From NCBI RefSeq assembly GCF_900104585.1, contig NZ_FNVX01000006.1:1116001-1180000 (forward strand): DNA of 64,000 nucleotides. The letters run 5' to 3'. Each line of letters opens with the position of its first letter. The stretch's first letter is position 1. The notes beneath the pieces were generated by a model. It had not been told where the DNA came from. It saw only the letters and a program-made list of their open reading frames with translations, and searched no databases. A program made the translations under genes and the position numbers. This document shows positions 1 to 8,636 of the stretch, in pieces. This DNA is from Bacteroides ihuae. Its GTDB lineage: Bacteria > Bacteroidota > Bacteroidia > Bacteroidales > Bacteroidaceae.

Positions 1-230
1 TCTGCCGATGAAATCATTACGATGATCTTGTCTTTAATTTTTAAGTTGTCGAATACTTTTATAACATTCTCAGAGCCTTTTGCATCAGGAAAGAAGCGAG
101 TTACATTTTCTTCAAATTTCACCTGAAAGGCAAAGAAAGCCATGAGTGATACGCAAGTAAAAAGTGATAGGTAAAAAATTATTTTGTGCCTATTGAAGTA
201 ATCATATATTTGGATAAAAAATGTGGTCAT
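1..230 (-). CDS. MMPL/RND-family exporter, N-terminal fragment
   Basis: Partial gene running off the left edge; about 76 N-terminal residues are visible. They show a cytoplasmic stretch, one hydrophobic segment (around residues 16-35) and the start of a periplasmic domain with a VKFEENVTRFFP-type sequence, typical of MMPL exporters found in aryl polyene clusters. The start ATG (228-230) overlaps the TGA of the upstream glycosyltransferase by four bases (ATGA), so it is translationally coupled as the last visible gene of the pigment operon. Likely role: moving the finished aryl polyene lipid across or out of the inner membrane. The family call rests on a short N-terminus plus context. Confidence 0.6.
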   Translation of the reverse strand, partial: MTTFFIQIYDYFNRHKIIFYLSLFTCVSLMAFFAFQVKFEENVTRFFPDAKGSENVIKVFDNLKIKDKIIVMISSA

Positions 231-1417
231 AATGTTTTTATTCTTCTGCAAGTAGAGAGTAGTCCAAAGGTAATAATTCCTATAACAAGGCTACAAATAG
301 CTGCAAAGATAATGCTTCCTATCAAATATTGTTCCAATACCTGTTTTACATTTTCAAGCGAGATGTTACTAAACTCTAATTCTGTAGGTTTATTCAGTAC
401 CTTACAGCCTGTAAAATAGCTTCCGTATAACAAGAATGGAATCATTGGTGGCAGACTAATGTTGGCTGCGACAATGGCGATTACCTTGTTTAATTTGAGT
501 ATATGTGCCAAAAATAGAGTTATAAGCATCTGATACCCCCATACCGGAAATATTCCCATGAATATGCCAAGCATGACTGCTAGTGTAATTTTTAAATTTG
601 ATTCTTTAGAATGGATGATATGTGTATCAAGAAGTTTCTTGCCATTAGTTGGAGTCAGTTTTCTGAAAAAATCACGAGGCCAGATCCATAAGAGAGTGAT
701 CAAGACCAATATTGTATTTAAAATGCTGATACGCGTGAAGTCTCTAAAAGGGCGGAAATGCGATACTCGTTCTGCTTGAGGAGGGTAATAGACATGAATC
801 GGAATATTCTTAACTCTTACACCGTTCCAAGTTGAGAAAACGATGGCTTCTAGTTCAAACTCATATTTAGCCGTGTAGTAAAATCGGTTAAGTTCTATCT
901 TGTGCAGAGGATATAGCCGAAAGCCGGACTGAGTATCCTCTAACTTTAATCCTGTTTCCAAAGTAAACCAAAAATTAGAGAATTTATTGGCAAATGTATT
1001 TTTCCCCGGCATATTGTCCGAAGAGAGATTACGCGCTCCGACGAGCAAAATATCCGGCTCGTTTTCAATAGACTCAATAAATAGTGGAATGTCGGAAGCA
1101 AAGTGTTGTCCGTCTGAATCAATCGTTATCGCATATCTGAATCCTGCTTTCCGAGCATGAGACAACCCGTTTTTTAATGCTGTTCCCTTCCCTTTGTTTG
1201 TAACGTGTGTTATAACCTGTATCTTCTGAAAGCTATCTAGAATTGTGGCTGTATCGTCCGTTGATCCATCATTCACAATAATGACAGCTTCCGAATAGAA
1301 ACGAACATTCTCTATAACTGTTGCCAGAGTTTTCCCATTATTATAAGTAGGAATGATGACAACAACCTCAAGTTGCTTTAATCTTTCGTGCCAAAAGTCA
1401 GATCCTTCTCTTTCCAT
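227..1417 (-). CDS. Glycosyltransferase family 2 fused to DUF2062 membrane domain
   Basis: 396 aa. Residues about 17-240 are a GT2 domain: PTYNNGKTL nucleotide-binding start, NDGSTDD, and the TIDSDGQH acidic motif that binds the metal-sugar nucleotide. A hydrophobic stretch near 235-250 anchors it, and about 270-390 is a DUF2062 domain with further membrane segments. This GT2-DUF2062 architecture is common in aryl polyene operons, where it is thought to modify the lipid carrier or head group. One base separates it from the upstream dehydratase, and its stop overlaps the exporter start. Sugar donor and acceptor cannot be read from sequence. Confidence 0.85.
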   Translation of the reverse strand: MEREGSDFWHERLKQLEVVVIIPTYNNGKTLATVIENVRFYSEAVIIVNDGSTDDTATILDSFQKIQVITHVTNKGKGTALKNGLSHARKAGFRYAITIDSDGQHFASDIPLFIESIENEPDILLVGARNLSSDNMPGKNTFANKFSNFWFTLETGLKLEDTQSGFRLYPLHKIELNRFYYTAKYEFELEAIVFSTWNGVRVKNIPIHVYYPPQAERVSHFRPFRDFTRISILNTILVLITLLWIWPRDFFRKLTPTNGKKLLDTHIIHSKESNLKITLAVMLGIFMGIFPVWGYQMLITLFLAHILKLNKVIAIVAANISLPPMIPFLLYGSYFTGCKVLNKPTELEFSNISLENVKQVLEQYLIGSIIFAAICSLVIGIITFGLLSTCRRIKTL

Positions 1418-1418
1418 C

Positions 1419-1790
1419 TTATTTATTTATCGCTAAGGCCTTTAATTTTATAAAACAGTTGTTCGCAGCTTTTCCTTCTGCCAGTAAATCTATTTGTCCA
1501 TTTTCTGTACTTTTGATAGTCATAGTAAATTCCAGATTTTGATTTTCGGTCGGATTGATAGCCGAAAGGAATTTGCAGGATGTTATTTGTGTATACAACA
1601 AAGTGGTGTTTTGTATTGTCTCCGTACATTCTTTTATTAATTGTAATAAACAGACTCCCGGCACAATGGGGTGCTGGGGGAAATGCCCCTGATAGAGTTT
1701 GTGGTTGGGGTTCAGCTCTGCCGAGACACACCAAGTTATATGGTCGGCAGTAGCTATATGCTTAATTTTATAAAAATCTTCAAGAAGCAT
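1419..1790 (-). CDS. ApeI-like hot-dog 3-hydroxyacyl-ACP dehydratase
   Basis: 123 aa, a single hot-dog domain. The motif GHFPQHPIVPGV (about residues 35-46) matches the FabZ/ApeI active-site loop, with His36 expected to be catalytic. It should remove water from the 3-hydroxyacyl-ACP intermediate after each ketoreduction, leaving the trans double bonds kept in an aryl polyene. A second, different dehydratase (ApeP-like, 8190-8636) lies in the same operon; characterised APE systems likewise use two dehydratases. Spacing to both neighbours is one to two bases. The ApeI versus FabZ label is by motif only. Confidence 0.8.
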   Translation of the reverse strand: MLLEDFYKIKHIATADHITWCVSAELNPNHKLYQGHFPQHPIVPGVCLLQLIKECTETIQNTTLLYTQITSCKFLSAINPTENQNLEFTMTIKSTENGQIDLLAEGKAANNCFIKLKALAINK

Positions 1791-1792
1791 AA

Positions 1793-2335
1793 TTATGGCT
1801 TGTTTTCGTTTAATTTATCCAACTGAATCGTTAGCCGTATCCATGGGTGCCTTATTCTTATACGATTAGGGGCCTCTCCTGAAAAATCAGAACTATAAAA
1901 AGTCGATTTTCCAAATCCCTTGCCGCTTGTTCTTTTTTCAAAGATAGCACTTTTCTCTTTCCTCTTACTGCTTTTTCCTGTTAGAAATACGTTCTTGAAA
2001 TCCATTTCTAGGAGATTCAGTATTTTCTTTTTTCTTAATGGCTCTAAGCAGCTATTAATAATAAATTGATCATTCTGAAATGAGAAATCGAAAAGACTCA
2101 TCCCGAAGTAGGTAGAAGATAATATCCTTATTTCATTATCGTCCATTTTGCGTACTATTAGCAGCCCGCTAAAATGGTGTTTCATAAAATCGATCTGGAT
2201 ATTGTATTTTTGTGATAGACTATCAAGCTTTACGATGGGCGGTAAAGAGACGGCCTTTTCGCTTATTTTGTGTGAGCAAGAAAGGCTTAGTAAGATAATT
2301 AGCAGTATGCTAATGAATTGCAAACATTGCTTCAT
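1793..2335 (-). CDS. Predicted outer-membrane lipoprotein of the pigment operon
   Basis: 180 aa. N-terminal signal with lipobox LSLSC, lipidated Cys20, followed by an acidic/basic soluble domain with no motif I can name. Position resembles the small DUF3261-type lipoprotein found with LolA and MMPL genes in APE clusters, so a role in trafficking the pigment lipid to the outer membrane is the likeliest job. The start overlaps the end of the LolA-like gene by 26 bases, which supports coupled translation. The family name is a guess from context; the lipoprotein signal is clear. Confidence 0.7.
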   Translation of the reverse strand: MKQCLQFISILLIILLSLSCSHKISEKAVSLPPIVKLDSLSQKYNIQIDFMKHHFSGLLIVRKMDDNEIRILSSTYFGMSLFDFSFQNDQFIINSCLEPLRKKKILNLLEMDFKNVFLTGKSSKRKEKSAIFEKRTSGKGFGKSTFYSSDFSGEAPNRIRIRHPWIRLTIQLDKLNENKP

Positions 2336-2945
2336 TCTTCAATGAATTAAATTTCTTATTATAGAACTCGTATTCAGTATAATTTGTTGCTGTTTCTGAT
2401 AAAATCATCTTGTAAACAGACATATCCTTTTTATCGAGGTAAATCTGTATACTTGCGATGTATGCTTGTATGGTTTTGCTGATTGGCTTAATCTTAACCA
2501 AATAAGACTTAGCATCTTCAAAATATTCCAGTCGATAGTTAGCTGACATTTTGGATAGGTCACCTACCGTACAGGCAGTGAGCATATTTTGCACTTCACT
2601 CATCATCTTATTGGAGTTCACGTTCATGATGTTCTTCTTTCCATCTGATACAACTTTCAATTTGCCTCCGTTAATGACAATCAGATAATTTATAGGGCTG
2701 GTATATTCCATGCGGATTTTATTGCTCTTCTTATAATAGAATTTCCCTTTGGATTTCACTTTTTCATCAAGCACGTCTAAATATTTGGTTTGAGAGAAAT
2801 CACTCTCAATTGATTGCAATGTCTGCGTCTCTTGGGATAAGCGCTTATCAAATTCTTGCATTTGATTTATCTTTCTCATCTGCTGAGCTTGCAAAGAGCT
2901 TACAGCGACAAAAGTTAGCAATAATTGCGTAAATAATCTTTTCAT
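2310..2945 (-). CDS. LolA-like periplasmic lipid carrier
   Basis: 211 aa with a signal peptide cleaved after about residue 20 (SLQA/QQ). The mature protein has the LolA pattern: an early FSQTKYLDVLDEKVKSKGKFYY-type strand pair, then RMEYTSPINYLIVINGGKLKV, then a later lipid-cradle strand set. LolA-like proteins in aryl polyene clusters are thought to carry the polyene lipid across the periplasm rather than ordinary lipoproteins. It lies 11 bases after the deacetylase and overlaps the next lipoprotein gene, in the export-related end of the operon together with the lipoprotein and MMPL genes. Confidence 0.85.
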   Translation of the reverse strand: MKRLFTQLLLTFVAVSSLQAQQMRKINQMQEFDKRLSQETQTLQSIESDFSQTKYLDVLDEKVKSKGKFYYKKSNKIRMEYTSPINYLIVINGGKLKVVSDGKKNIMNVNSNKMMSEVQNMLTACTVGDLSKMSANYRLEYFEDAKSYLVKIKPISKTIQAYIASIQIYLDKKDMSVYKMILSETATNYTEYEFYNKKFNSLKNEAMFAIH

Positions 2946-2956
2946 CTTCTCCGTTT

Positions 2957-3625
2957 TTATATCAAGCCGTCTAAGCGAACGATGGAATATCCCTCTTTAA
3001 TAATCAGCTCGATTATTTGTTTTAATAATAGGTTGCTTTGAGGCATTCTGTCATGCAACAGTATAACAGATCCAGGGCGTAACTTTCTTTGAACGTACCT
3101 CACTATTTTCTCCGGTGAATGTTGCAGAGTGTCTAGTGTGCGAATATTCCAACCGATTGGAATATACCCCAATTGTTTGACTGCTTTTGCAATCGTTGGG
3201 TTGGTTACACCAAATGGAGGACGAAACAAGTTCGTCTTCTGTGAGCTTGCTCTTTCAATCTCCCGTTGGCAGGCCAAAAGATCTTCTTTCATTTTATGAA
3301 GGTTGTAAAGGGGGAATAGGGTAGAATGAGTGTATGAATGGTTGCCCAATAAGTGTCCTTCGCTAACCATCTGCTGTAGTAACGCTTCATTGCCCTCTAT
3401 TTTGTTCCCGATACAGAAAAAACAGGCTGCTATATTGTATTCTTTGAGTACGGCTAAAACACGAGCTGTTTCCAAACCGGCCGGCCCGTCATCAAATGTT
3501 ATAGCCACTACTTTCTTCCTTGTATGCTTTTTACAGAAAACTCTCATATAGACATTCGAGTTAATGTTGTAAGAGGCATAAATGAGGAATAGTAATGCAC
3601 TAATAATAACGGCCGTAATCATCAT
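2957..3625 (-). CDS. Membrane-anchored polysaccharide deacetylase (NodB homology, CE4)
   Basis: 222 aa. One N-terminal membrane segment (about 3-18), then a NodB domain with all key motifs: TFDDGP (Asp45/Asp46), HSYTH metal ligands (His96, His100), RPPFG and the LHD motif near the end. Members remove acetyl groups from amino sugars using a divalent metal. Its start overlaps the CLF-like gene by four bases, so it belongs to the pigment operon and probably acts on an N-acetylated glycan attached to, or next to, the polyene lipid. It is not part of the minimal proteobacterial APE set. Confidence 0.85.
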   Translation of the reverse strand: MMITAVIISALLFLIYASYNINSNVYMRVFCKKHTRKKVVAITFDDGPAGLETARVLAVLKEYNIAACFFCIGNKIEGNEALLQQMVSEGHLLGNHSYTHSTLFPLYNLHKMKEDLLACQREIERASSQKTNLFRPPFGVTNPTIAKAVKQLGYIPIGWNIRTLDTLQHSPEKIVRYVQRKLRPGSVILLHDRMPQSNLLLKQIIELIIKEGYSIVRLDGLI

Positions 3626-4578
3626 ATCCTACGAATTAAAATCAGTGAATGGTTGATTGTTTGATAATGATTATAAATCAAAGCATATCTAGCTGAGTTT
3701 GTTTCTTCACTGAACGTTGTGATTACTTTCCATAGGCCATAAGAGGAAGCTGTGTGATATTCTCCGCACTGATTTTTGAAAGTGATGTGTTCTGCTTCGG
3801 AAAAAAGGCTGTTTTCAAGATATGCATAGATAGCATCCTGTTGGCGATTTCCGTTTTTCCCGGAAATGAACCAATCAATGTCATGGTTCGTCAGATTGTT
3901 TCTCTCAAGAAAAGCAAGAATCTTATCTTTGATTTCTTCTATAGAATCTGGACGGACAAAGGTTTCCAGCCCTTTCACCTCCCCAAGTGTCTTACCGTTC
4001 TTCTCACTGCTGAGTAGGAAGAACTGAGCTCCTTCGCCGGCTTGAGTCTCTTTTAATAGCCCTAACCGTTTCTGTATGGTATAGGCCACAGGAGTTATTT
4101 CGTCAATAGCACCGACCAATACATTACTATTGCCTTCGCCTATTTTTAGTATGCCATCGAGCAATGCGCTTTCAAAGCTCAATCCTCGATGTACGTAAGT
4201 CACATTATAGGCATGGATTTGACGGATTAATGCTATTTGTGCTCCGATGGTATTGAAAGTAGATTGAATGAAAGCTGTGGGATTCAGCATTCGTTCCTTA
4301 TTATCAATGATGGCATTCATGAATTTCTCCGTATCGGCTAGGCAACCCAAGCCGGTGGAGGTGATAATTGCATGAATATCTTCGGGAGCAGTTTGTGCGA
4401 TACACTCCAGACCACAGGCAACCCCCATTTTTACAATGCGGCTCATGCGCCTTCTTAGAGTAGCATCAGTTATGATTGTTTTATAATCAGGTTCAGATGC
4501 AATCAGATAGGGTTGGTTGCAGTCGTTGCTTTCAGGGTGTATAGAAGCAACATTATTTATGTAAATAGGTTGCATCAT
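3622..4578 (-). CDS. Chain-length-factor-like ketosynthase homologue without active-site Cys
   Basis: 318 aa with a thiolase-fold ketosynthase N-terminal pattern (ITSTGLGCLADTEKF, STFNTIGAQIALI), but where an active KS has a Cys motif it reads HRGLSFESAL (about residues 130-139), and the catalytic His motifs are absent. That is what a chain length factor looks like. It overlaps the preceding complete KS by four bases, and in APE systems KS and CLF form a heterodimer that sets polyene length; the KS at 4575-5765 is the natural partner. Shorter than a full KS (about 400 aa). Confidence 0.85.
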   Translation of the reverse strand: MMQPIYINNVASIHPESNDCNQPYLIASEPDYKTIITDATLRRRMSRIVKMGVACGLECIAQTAPEDIHAIITSTGLGCLADTEKFMNAIIDNKERMLNPTAFIQSTFNTIGAQIALIRQIHAYNVTYVHRGLSFESALLDGILKIGEGNSNVLVGAIDEITPVAYTIQKRLGLLKETQAGEGAQFFLLSSEKNGKTLGEVKGLETFVRPDSIEEIKDKILAFLERNNLTNHDIDWFISGKNGNRQQDAIYAYLENSLFSEAEHITFKNQCGEYHTASSYGLWKVITTFSEETNSARYALIYNHYQTINHSLILIRRI

Positions 4579-5765
4579 ATCTTTTGAGTCGTTGAAAACA
4601 ATAAAGAGGAGTTATTGCCACCAAATCCAAAGGAATTTGATAGTACATGTTTTATAGGCAATCCTTCTTTGAATGTTGTCTCGGGTGAAAGCCCGATTCC
4701 TTCGATCGGTTTTCGAAAATTCAGATTGGGATAGATGATGCCTCTGGATACAGAAAGGGCAGAGTATACCGCCTCAATGCCTTCGGAAGCTCCAAGTGCG
4801 TGACCTATAAAAGCTTTCACAGAGCTGAATGGAGGAATTTGATTTCCAAAAAGACGCTTTATAGCCTTACTCTCCGAGAAATCATTGCTCGGGGTACCGG
4901 TGCCATGCACATTGATATAGTCAACGTCTTTTGGAAGAAGCTGACTAGAAACGAGTGCTTGGCTCATGGATAAAAAGGGTCCGTCTCCTTCAGGAGAGCT
5001 ACCCGTCTGGTGATAGGCTTCGTTGGCGTTGGCGTATCCACTTAGCTCGCAGTACGGTTTCTTATGGCAGTCTTTTTCTGATTGCAGAACCAAATATCCG
5101 GCTCCTTCTCCCAGATTGAGTCCTGCACGTGAGTCATCAAACGGACGACAATGAACTTTATCAAGAATCATCAGAGAGTTAAAGCCGTTGAGGGTGAACT
5201 TGCATAAAGCATCCGTTCCTCCCACAATGACAGTATCAAGGTATCCGCTTTTTATTAAACGGGCTCCTAGCATAATGGCATTGGCTGCTGAAGAGCAAGC
5301 CGTACTGATTGTTGTAACAAAGCCTTTAAGACCTAAATATTCTGCTATTTGCTCGGTGCTATCTCCGCAATCATGAGAGATGATCTCTCTCAATTTGCCT
5401 CGATTATTATTTTCCTTAAATTGAGAATAAAAATGTTCGCTTAGATCCATTCCTCCGACTGATGTGGATGAGATGAAGCCGATACGGGAAGATGCAGGAT
5501 CAATTTGTGCATCAAGAAGAGCTTCTTTAGCAGCCAACATTCCCAATAATGCTGTGCGAGAATAACTCTTTTTTGCGGGAAGAGAGAGTCGTTCTTTGAG
5601 TTCTGAATTGTTCTGTTTCACTTCTGAAACAGGTACATCAAGTTCGGTGGAGAAGAGGGTAATCTTGTCCATGCCATGTTTCTGCATTTTCATTGAAGCC
5701 ATATTCTCTTCAATGCCTAACCCAATGCCGGAAACAACTCCTAACCCAGTAACGTATACTTTCAT
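4575..5765 (-). CDS. Beta-ketoacyl-ACP synthase (FabF-like, KS of KS-CLF pair)
   Basis: 396 aa, a complete FabF-type condensing enzyme. The active-site triad reads Cys157 (STACSSA), His287 (VHGTGTP) and His322 (GHALGAS), all intact. It should extend the aryl-ACP chain by two carbons per cycle using malonyl-ACP. It overlaps both the preceding ACP and the following CLF-like gene by four bases (ATGA), so the ACP-KS-CLF trio is translationally coupled. Confidence 0.92.
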   Translation of the reverse strand: MKVYVTGLGVVSGIGLGIEENMASMKMQKHGMDKITLFSTELDVPVSEVKQNNSELKERLSLPAKKSYSRTALLGMLAAKEALLDAQIDPASSRIGFISSTSVGGMDLSEHFYSQFKENNNRGKLREIISHDCGDSTEQIAEYLGLKGFVTTISTACSSAANAIMLGARLIKSGYLDTVIVGGTDALCKFTLNGFNSLMILDKVHCRPFDDSRAGLNLGEGAGYLVLQSEKDCHKKPYCELSGYANANEAYHQTGSSPEGDGPFLSMSQALVSSQLLPKDVDYINVHGTGTPSNDFSESKAIKRLFGNQIPPFSSVKAFIGHALGASEGIEAVYSALSVSRGIIYPNLNFRKPIEGIGLSPETTFKEGLPIKHVLSNSFGFGGNNSSLLFSTTQKI

Positions 5766-6022
5766 TTTTTCTGTGAAGCTGTAATGTAATCCGCTATTGT
5801 GCGTACCGAATAGAATATCTGTTTACCTTCACTCACATTCTCTATTTTTATTCCGTAGCTTCTTTCTAATATCAGAATGATTTCCAAGGCATCAATAGAA
5901 TCTAGTCCGAGCCCTTCATTTCCAAAGAGTGGCGCTTCACTGTCAATCTCTTCCGAGGTGATTTCTTCGAGATTCAGTTCTTCTATTAATTCTTTCTTGA
6001 GTTTTTCTATTAATTCTTCCAT
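5762..6022 (-). CDS. Acyl carrier protein (second of the pigment operon)
   Basis: 86 aa, acidic, with the phosphopantetheine attachment motif GLDSID (Ser42). It carries the growing chain for the neighbouring KS-CLF pair. The start ATG follows the stop of the KS-CLF fusion gene by seven bases. It differs clearly from the ACP at 10644-10901, so the two probably serve different steps (priming versus elongation), as in other APE clusters with paired ACPs. No phosphopantetheinyl transferase gene is visible in the window. Confidence 0.92.
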   Translation of the reverse strand: MEELIEKLKKELIEELNLEEITSEEIDSEAPLFGNEGLGLDSIDALEIILILERSYGIKIENVSEGKQIFYSVRTIADYITASQKK

Positions 6023-6029
6023 GTCTAGG

Positions 6030-7769
6030 TTATTGTTTTTCTATTAATTTAAATTCTGCTTTGTATTGATTGCCTATTAGTTCGCACCATCCTATGATAC
6101 AGTCTTTTAGCTTCTGCTTCTCCATGGCTATACATGCATATTTCTCTATTTTATCAGCTTGAAAATACTGATCTATAAAGAAGGTGTTTTCTCCTTGTAT
6201 TTTATGTCGGATACAAATTTCACCCAATACTACATTGGGTAGTGTATATACAAATACAGCCGGACTGGCATTGTCGTCACCGGCTTCGTCTATAATCGTT
6301 TGGTGCCTGATATCCGTATGAAGCGATGAGCCTGCATTAGATAATAAGACGCCTATTTCTTCCGGTTTGTGACATCTACCCTTCAATAGATGTTCGGCAG
6401 CGACATATCCCAGTTTGCAAAGATCGTCCATTTTATAGAATTTCATATTGTTTTCGCCTAAGCTTTTGTAGGCTTCTCTTATAAATGAAGCAAAATCTTC
6501 ATGAGAAGAGTTGAAAATCACTTCTCCGTTAAGAGTTATCTGATTCTTTTCAATAGAAAGAGTGGCAGAAGTGCGAATATTTATTGGCGATGATTCGGGA
6601 TGAACTTTCTGATATTCGGGAAGGGTTAGCACAATAGCTGCATTGCATCCTCCAAAGCCGGAAGCAGTCTTCACGCAGTTTTTCATCTTTAAGGCTTGGT
6701 GGGTAGCATCTACAAGTACAGGCATCGAAACACCTGACTCTTCGTATCCTAAAGTTCCAAATAGCAGATCACTGTTTAGTTCATGCAGACTGATAATGGT
6801 TTCGATAACTCCTGATGCTCCCAACGTATGTCCAAAATAAGGCTTCAAACTATTGATGGGAGAGTCTTGGAGGTGTGCTAGATAAATGGCTTTAGCCTCC
6901 ATTTCATCATTGTAGAGAGTTGCTGTTCCATGTGTGTTGGTGAAACTTATCTCTTCGGGCCCGACTCCAGCTTCGTGCATTGCATGCTGAATGGCCATAG
7001 ACAATCCGTCGCCGGTTCGGGAAGGACCGGAAATATGGTTAGCGTCGTTGCTGATAGCACCACCCGACAGAATAACACTATTGGCTGTTTTTTCTGTTGT
7101 CAACAATACTGCTCCACAGGCCTCACCCAAGTTTAATCCATCGCGATGGGCATCGTAAGGTCTACAGTTCTTTTCACTGACAGACTTAAACGAGAGAAAA
7201 CCACTGGTGATGAAATGTGAAAGAATATCTCCTCCGGCCACAACCACTTTCTTGTATACTCCACTTTCTATCAATCGTTTGGCTACAATTAAGGCTGATA
7301 CTCCTGATATGCAGGCGTTAGAGATAACCTGTGCTTGGTTGGCTGCATGAAAATGTTGAGAAATTCTTTCTGCCATGTTCCAAAGGTAGATCTTTTCGTC
7401 TATTGTGTCGGTTTGTCGACTTAAAAGATCGATGTTTCCTTTCGTTGTGGAGAGAAGCAATCCACAGTCTTTCTCTTGCAGATTTATACTTGATTGCTCC
7501 AACACCTGAGTGATGGATAAAATGAACAGTTGCTCCAGGCAAGTATATTCTGTTACTTTGTATTGTAGGGCATATTTGCTTAGTCTCTCCTTATCAATGG
7601 TGGCAGCTAATATAGAATGATCCGCTATGCAACCCTCTTTTTGCAGTGCAATGCCACTTCGGTAGTTTCGGATGGCGTCCAGATTCTCCTGAGTACTAAA
7701 CCCTAAAGAACTGATAATGGCATCTGCGGAGATGTATATGTCTAGATTATGTTCCATCTCTTTTTCCAT
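6030..7769 (-). CDS. Ketosynthase fused to a C-terminal CLF-like half domain
   Basis: 579 aa, about 180 longer than a normal KS. Residues about 7-395 are a full condensing enzyme with Cys153 (SNACISG), His280 (NTHGTAT) and His314 (GHTLGAS). Residues about 440-560 (from MDDLCKLGYVAAEHLL) repeat the pattern of a ketosynthase N-terminal half and align by eye with the separate CLF-like protein at 3622-4578, including PEEIGVLLSNAGSSL and a TLPNVVLGEI stretch, but without Cys. The likely product is a KS carrying its own non-catalytic partner. The start overlaps the thioesterase by 28 bases; Met5 is an alternative. Confidence 0.85.
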   Translation of the reverse strand: MEKEMEHNLDIYISADAIISSLGFSTQENLDAIRNYRSGIALQKEGCIADHSILAATIDKERLSKYALQYKVTEYTCLEQLFILSITQVLEQSSINLQEKDCGLLLSTTKGNIDLLSRQTDTIDEKIYLWNMAERISQHFHAANQAQVISNACISGVSALIVAKRLIESGVYKKVVVAGGDILSHFITSGFLSFKSVSEKNCRPYDAHRDGLNLGEACGAVLLTTEKTANSVILSGGAISNDANHISGPSRTGDGLSMAIQHAMHEAGVGPEEISFTNTHGTATLYNDEMEAKAIYLAHLQDSPINSLKPYFGHTLGASGVIETIISLHELNSDLLFGTLGYEESGVSMPVLVDATHQALKMKNCVKTASGFGGCNAAIVLTLPEYQKVHPESSPINIRTSATLSIEKNQITLNGEVIFNSSHEDFASFIREAYKSLGENNMKFYKMDDLCKLGYVAAEHLLKGRCHKPEEIGVLLSNAGSSLHTDIRHQTIIDEAGDDNASPAVFVYTLPNVVLGEICIRHKIQGENTFFIDQYFQADKIEKYACIAMEKQKLKDCIIGWCELIGNQYKAEFKLIEKQ

Positions 7770-8185
7770 GCCAAATAAAATGACGGGTTCACTAATTCCA
7801 GTTCTTTCTTTAAATTTAGAAAAACCTGAATGGTACTACCTGTTGCCACTATGCTCTCATCGCTGGCCCGGTATAAAGTGTATTCGAACTTAATCTTGGC
7901 AGCATCGCATGCAATATAGCGTGTTTCTATAACAACTTCCTCTCCAAAGGACAAAGGTTGTTTAAACTGGCATGTTAAGTCGACTATTGGTACCATATAA
8001 CCTTGCTCGTAGATGCTCATATAGTCAAGCGCATAATGTTTTCCAAAAGATTCCCTACCGTCTTCAAAATAGCGGACGTATTCGCCATGCCATACAATTA
8101 GCATGGAATCTATTTCACTGAAACGAACTTTTATTGTGGTACGATCTGTCAGTGCTGCTTGGTGTTGGTCTGATTTACGCTTCAT
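7742..8185 (-). CDS. Hot-dog acyl-thioesterase (4HBT type)
   Basis: 147 aa, a single hot-dog fold. The segment RFSEIDSMLIVWHGEYVRYFE (about 22-41) matches the 4-hydroxybenzoyl-CoA thioesterase family, whose conserved Asp sits in this loop (EIDSM). Thioesterases are standard members of aryl polyene clusters; they release or edit the polyene chain from ACP. It follows the ApeP-like dehydratase by four bases and its end overlaps the start of the next ketosynthase gene. Confidence 0.85.
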   Translation of the reverse strand: MKRKSDQHQAALTDRTTIKVRFSEIDSMLIVWHGEYVRYFEDGRESFGKHYALDYMSIYEQGYMVPIVDLTCQFKQPLSFGEEVVIETRYIACDAAKIKFEYTLYRASDESIVATGSTIQVFLNLKKELELVNPSFYLAWKKRWNII

Positions 8186-8189
8186 CTTT

Positions 8190-8636
8190 TTATTCTTTAC
8201 TTAAAAATATCTTCATTCGACATTCGGCTATGACTTGGTTCTCAGAAGTAACTTGTGCTGCGACCAATGTGATGTCGAATACTTCTTGTACGACAGTTAT
8301 CTTAGTAAAGAGTTCTTCGCCTGTCTTCGGCAATCTATGGATTTGTAATTTATCTACCGATCCAATATATCCCAAAGGGATGACCTCTTCTTTTTGAGTA
8401 TATAGATAGCCTATTCGTACGGCAGCCGATTGTGCAATATGTTCTATGATTCCCGATTCTTGAAGTTCATCGTCTTTACAAAAAAGATTATCTGAAGTCA
8501 CAGTCAGCCCGGTGTAAGAATCAGCCTCCTCTATGCCAAAGAACTTATCGACCATTACAATGGGAGAGCGTTGGGGAATCAACCGAAGTATGCCCTCGTG
8601 CTGAACGATTGCTTCTCTTTTCATCTCAATTTGCAT
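8190..8636 (-). CDS. ApeP-like hot-dog dehydratase
   Basis: 148 aa hot-dog protein with the ApeP-like layout: PQRSPIVMVDKFFGIEE, then an LF-containing strand (SDNLFCKDD) and GIIEHIAQSAAVRIGY on the central helix, where the EHIAQ residues replace the EYMAQ of proteobacterial members. It is the second dehydratase of the pathway, alongside the ApeI-like protein at 1419-1790. The first ATG gives 16 bases of overlap with the methyltransferase gene; Met5 is a possible alternative start that shortens this overlap. Confidence 0.8.
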   Translation of the reverse strand: MQIEMKREAIVQHEGILRLIPQRSPIVMVDKFFGIEEADSYTGLTVTSDNLFCKDDELQESGIIEHIAQSAAVRIGYLYTQKEEVIPLGYIGSVDKLQIHRLPKTGEELFTKITVVQEVFDITLVAAQVTSENQVIAECRMKIFLSKE

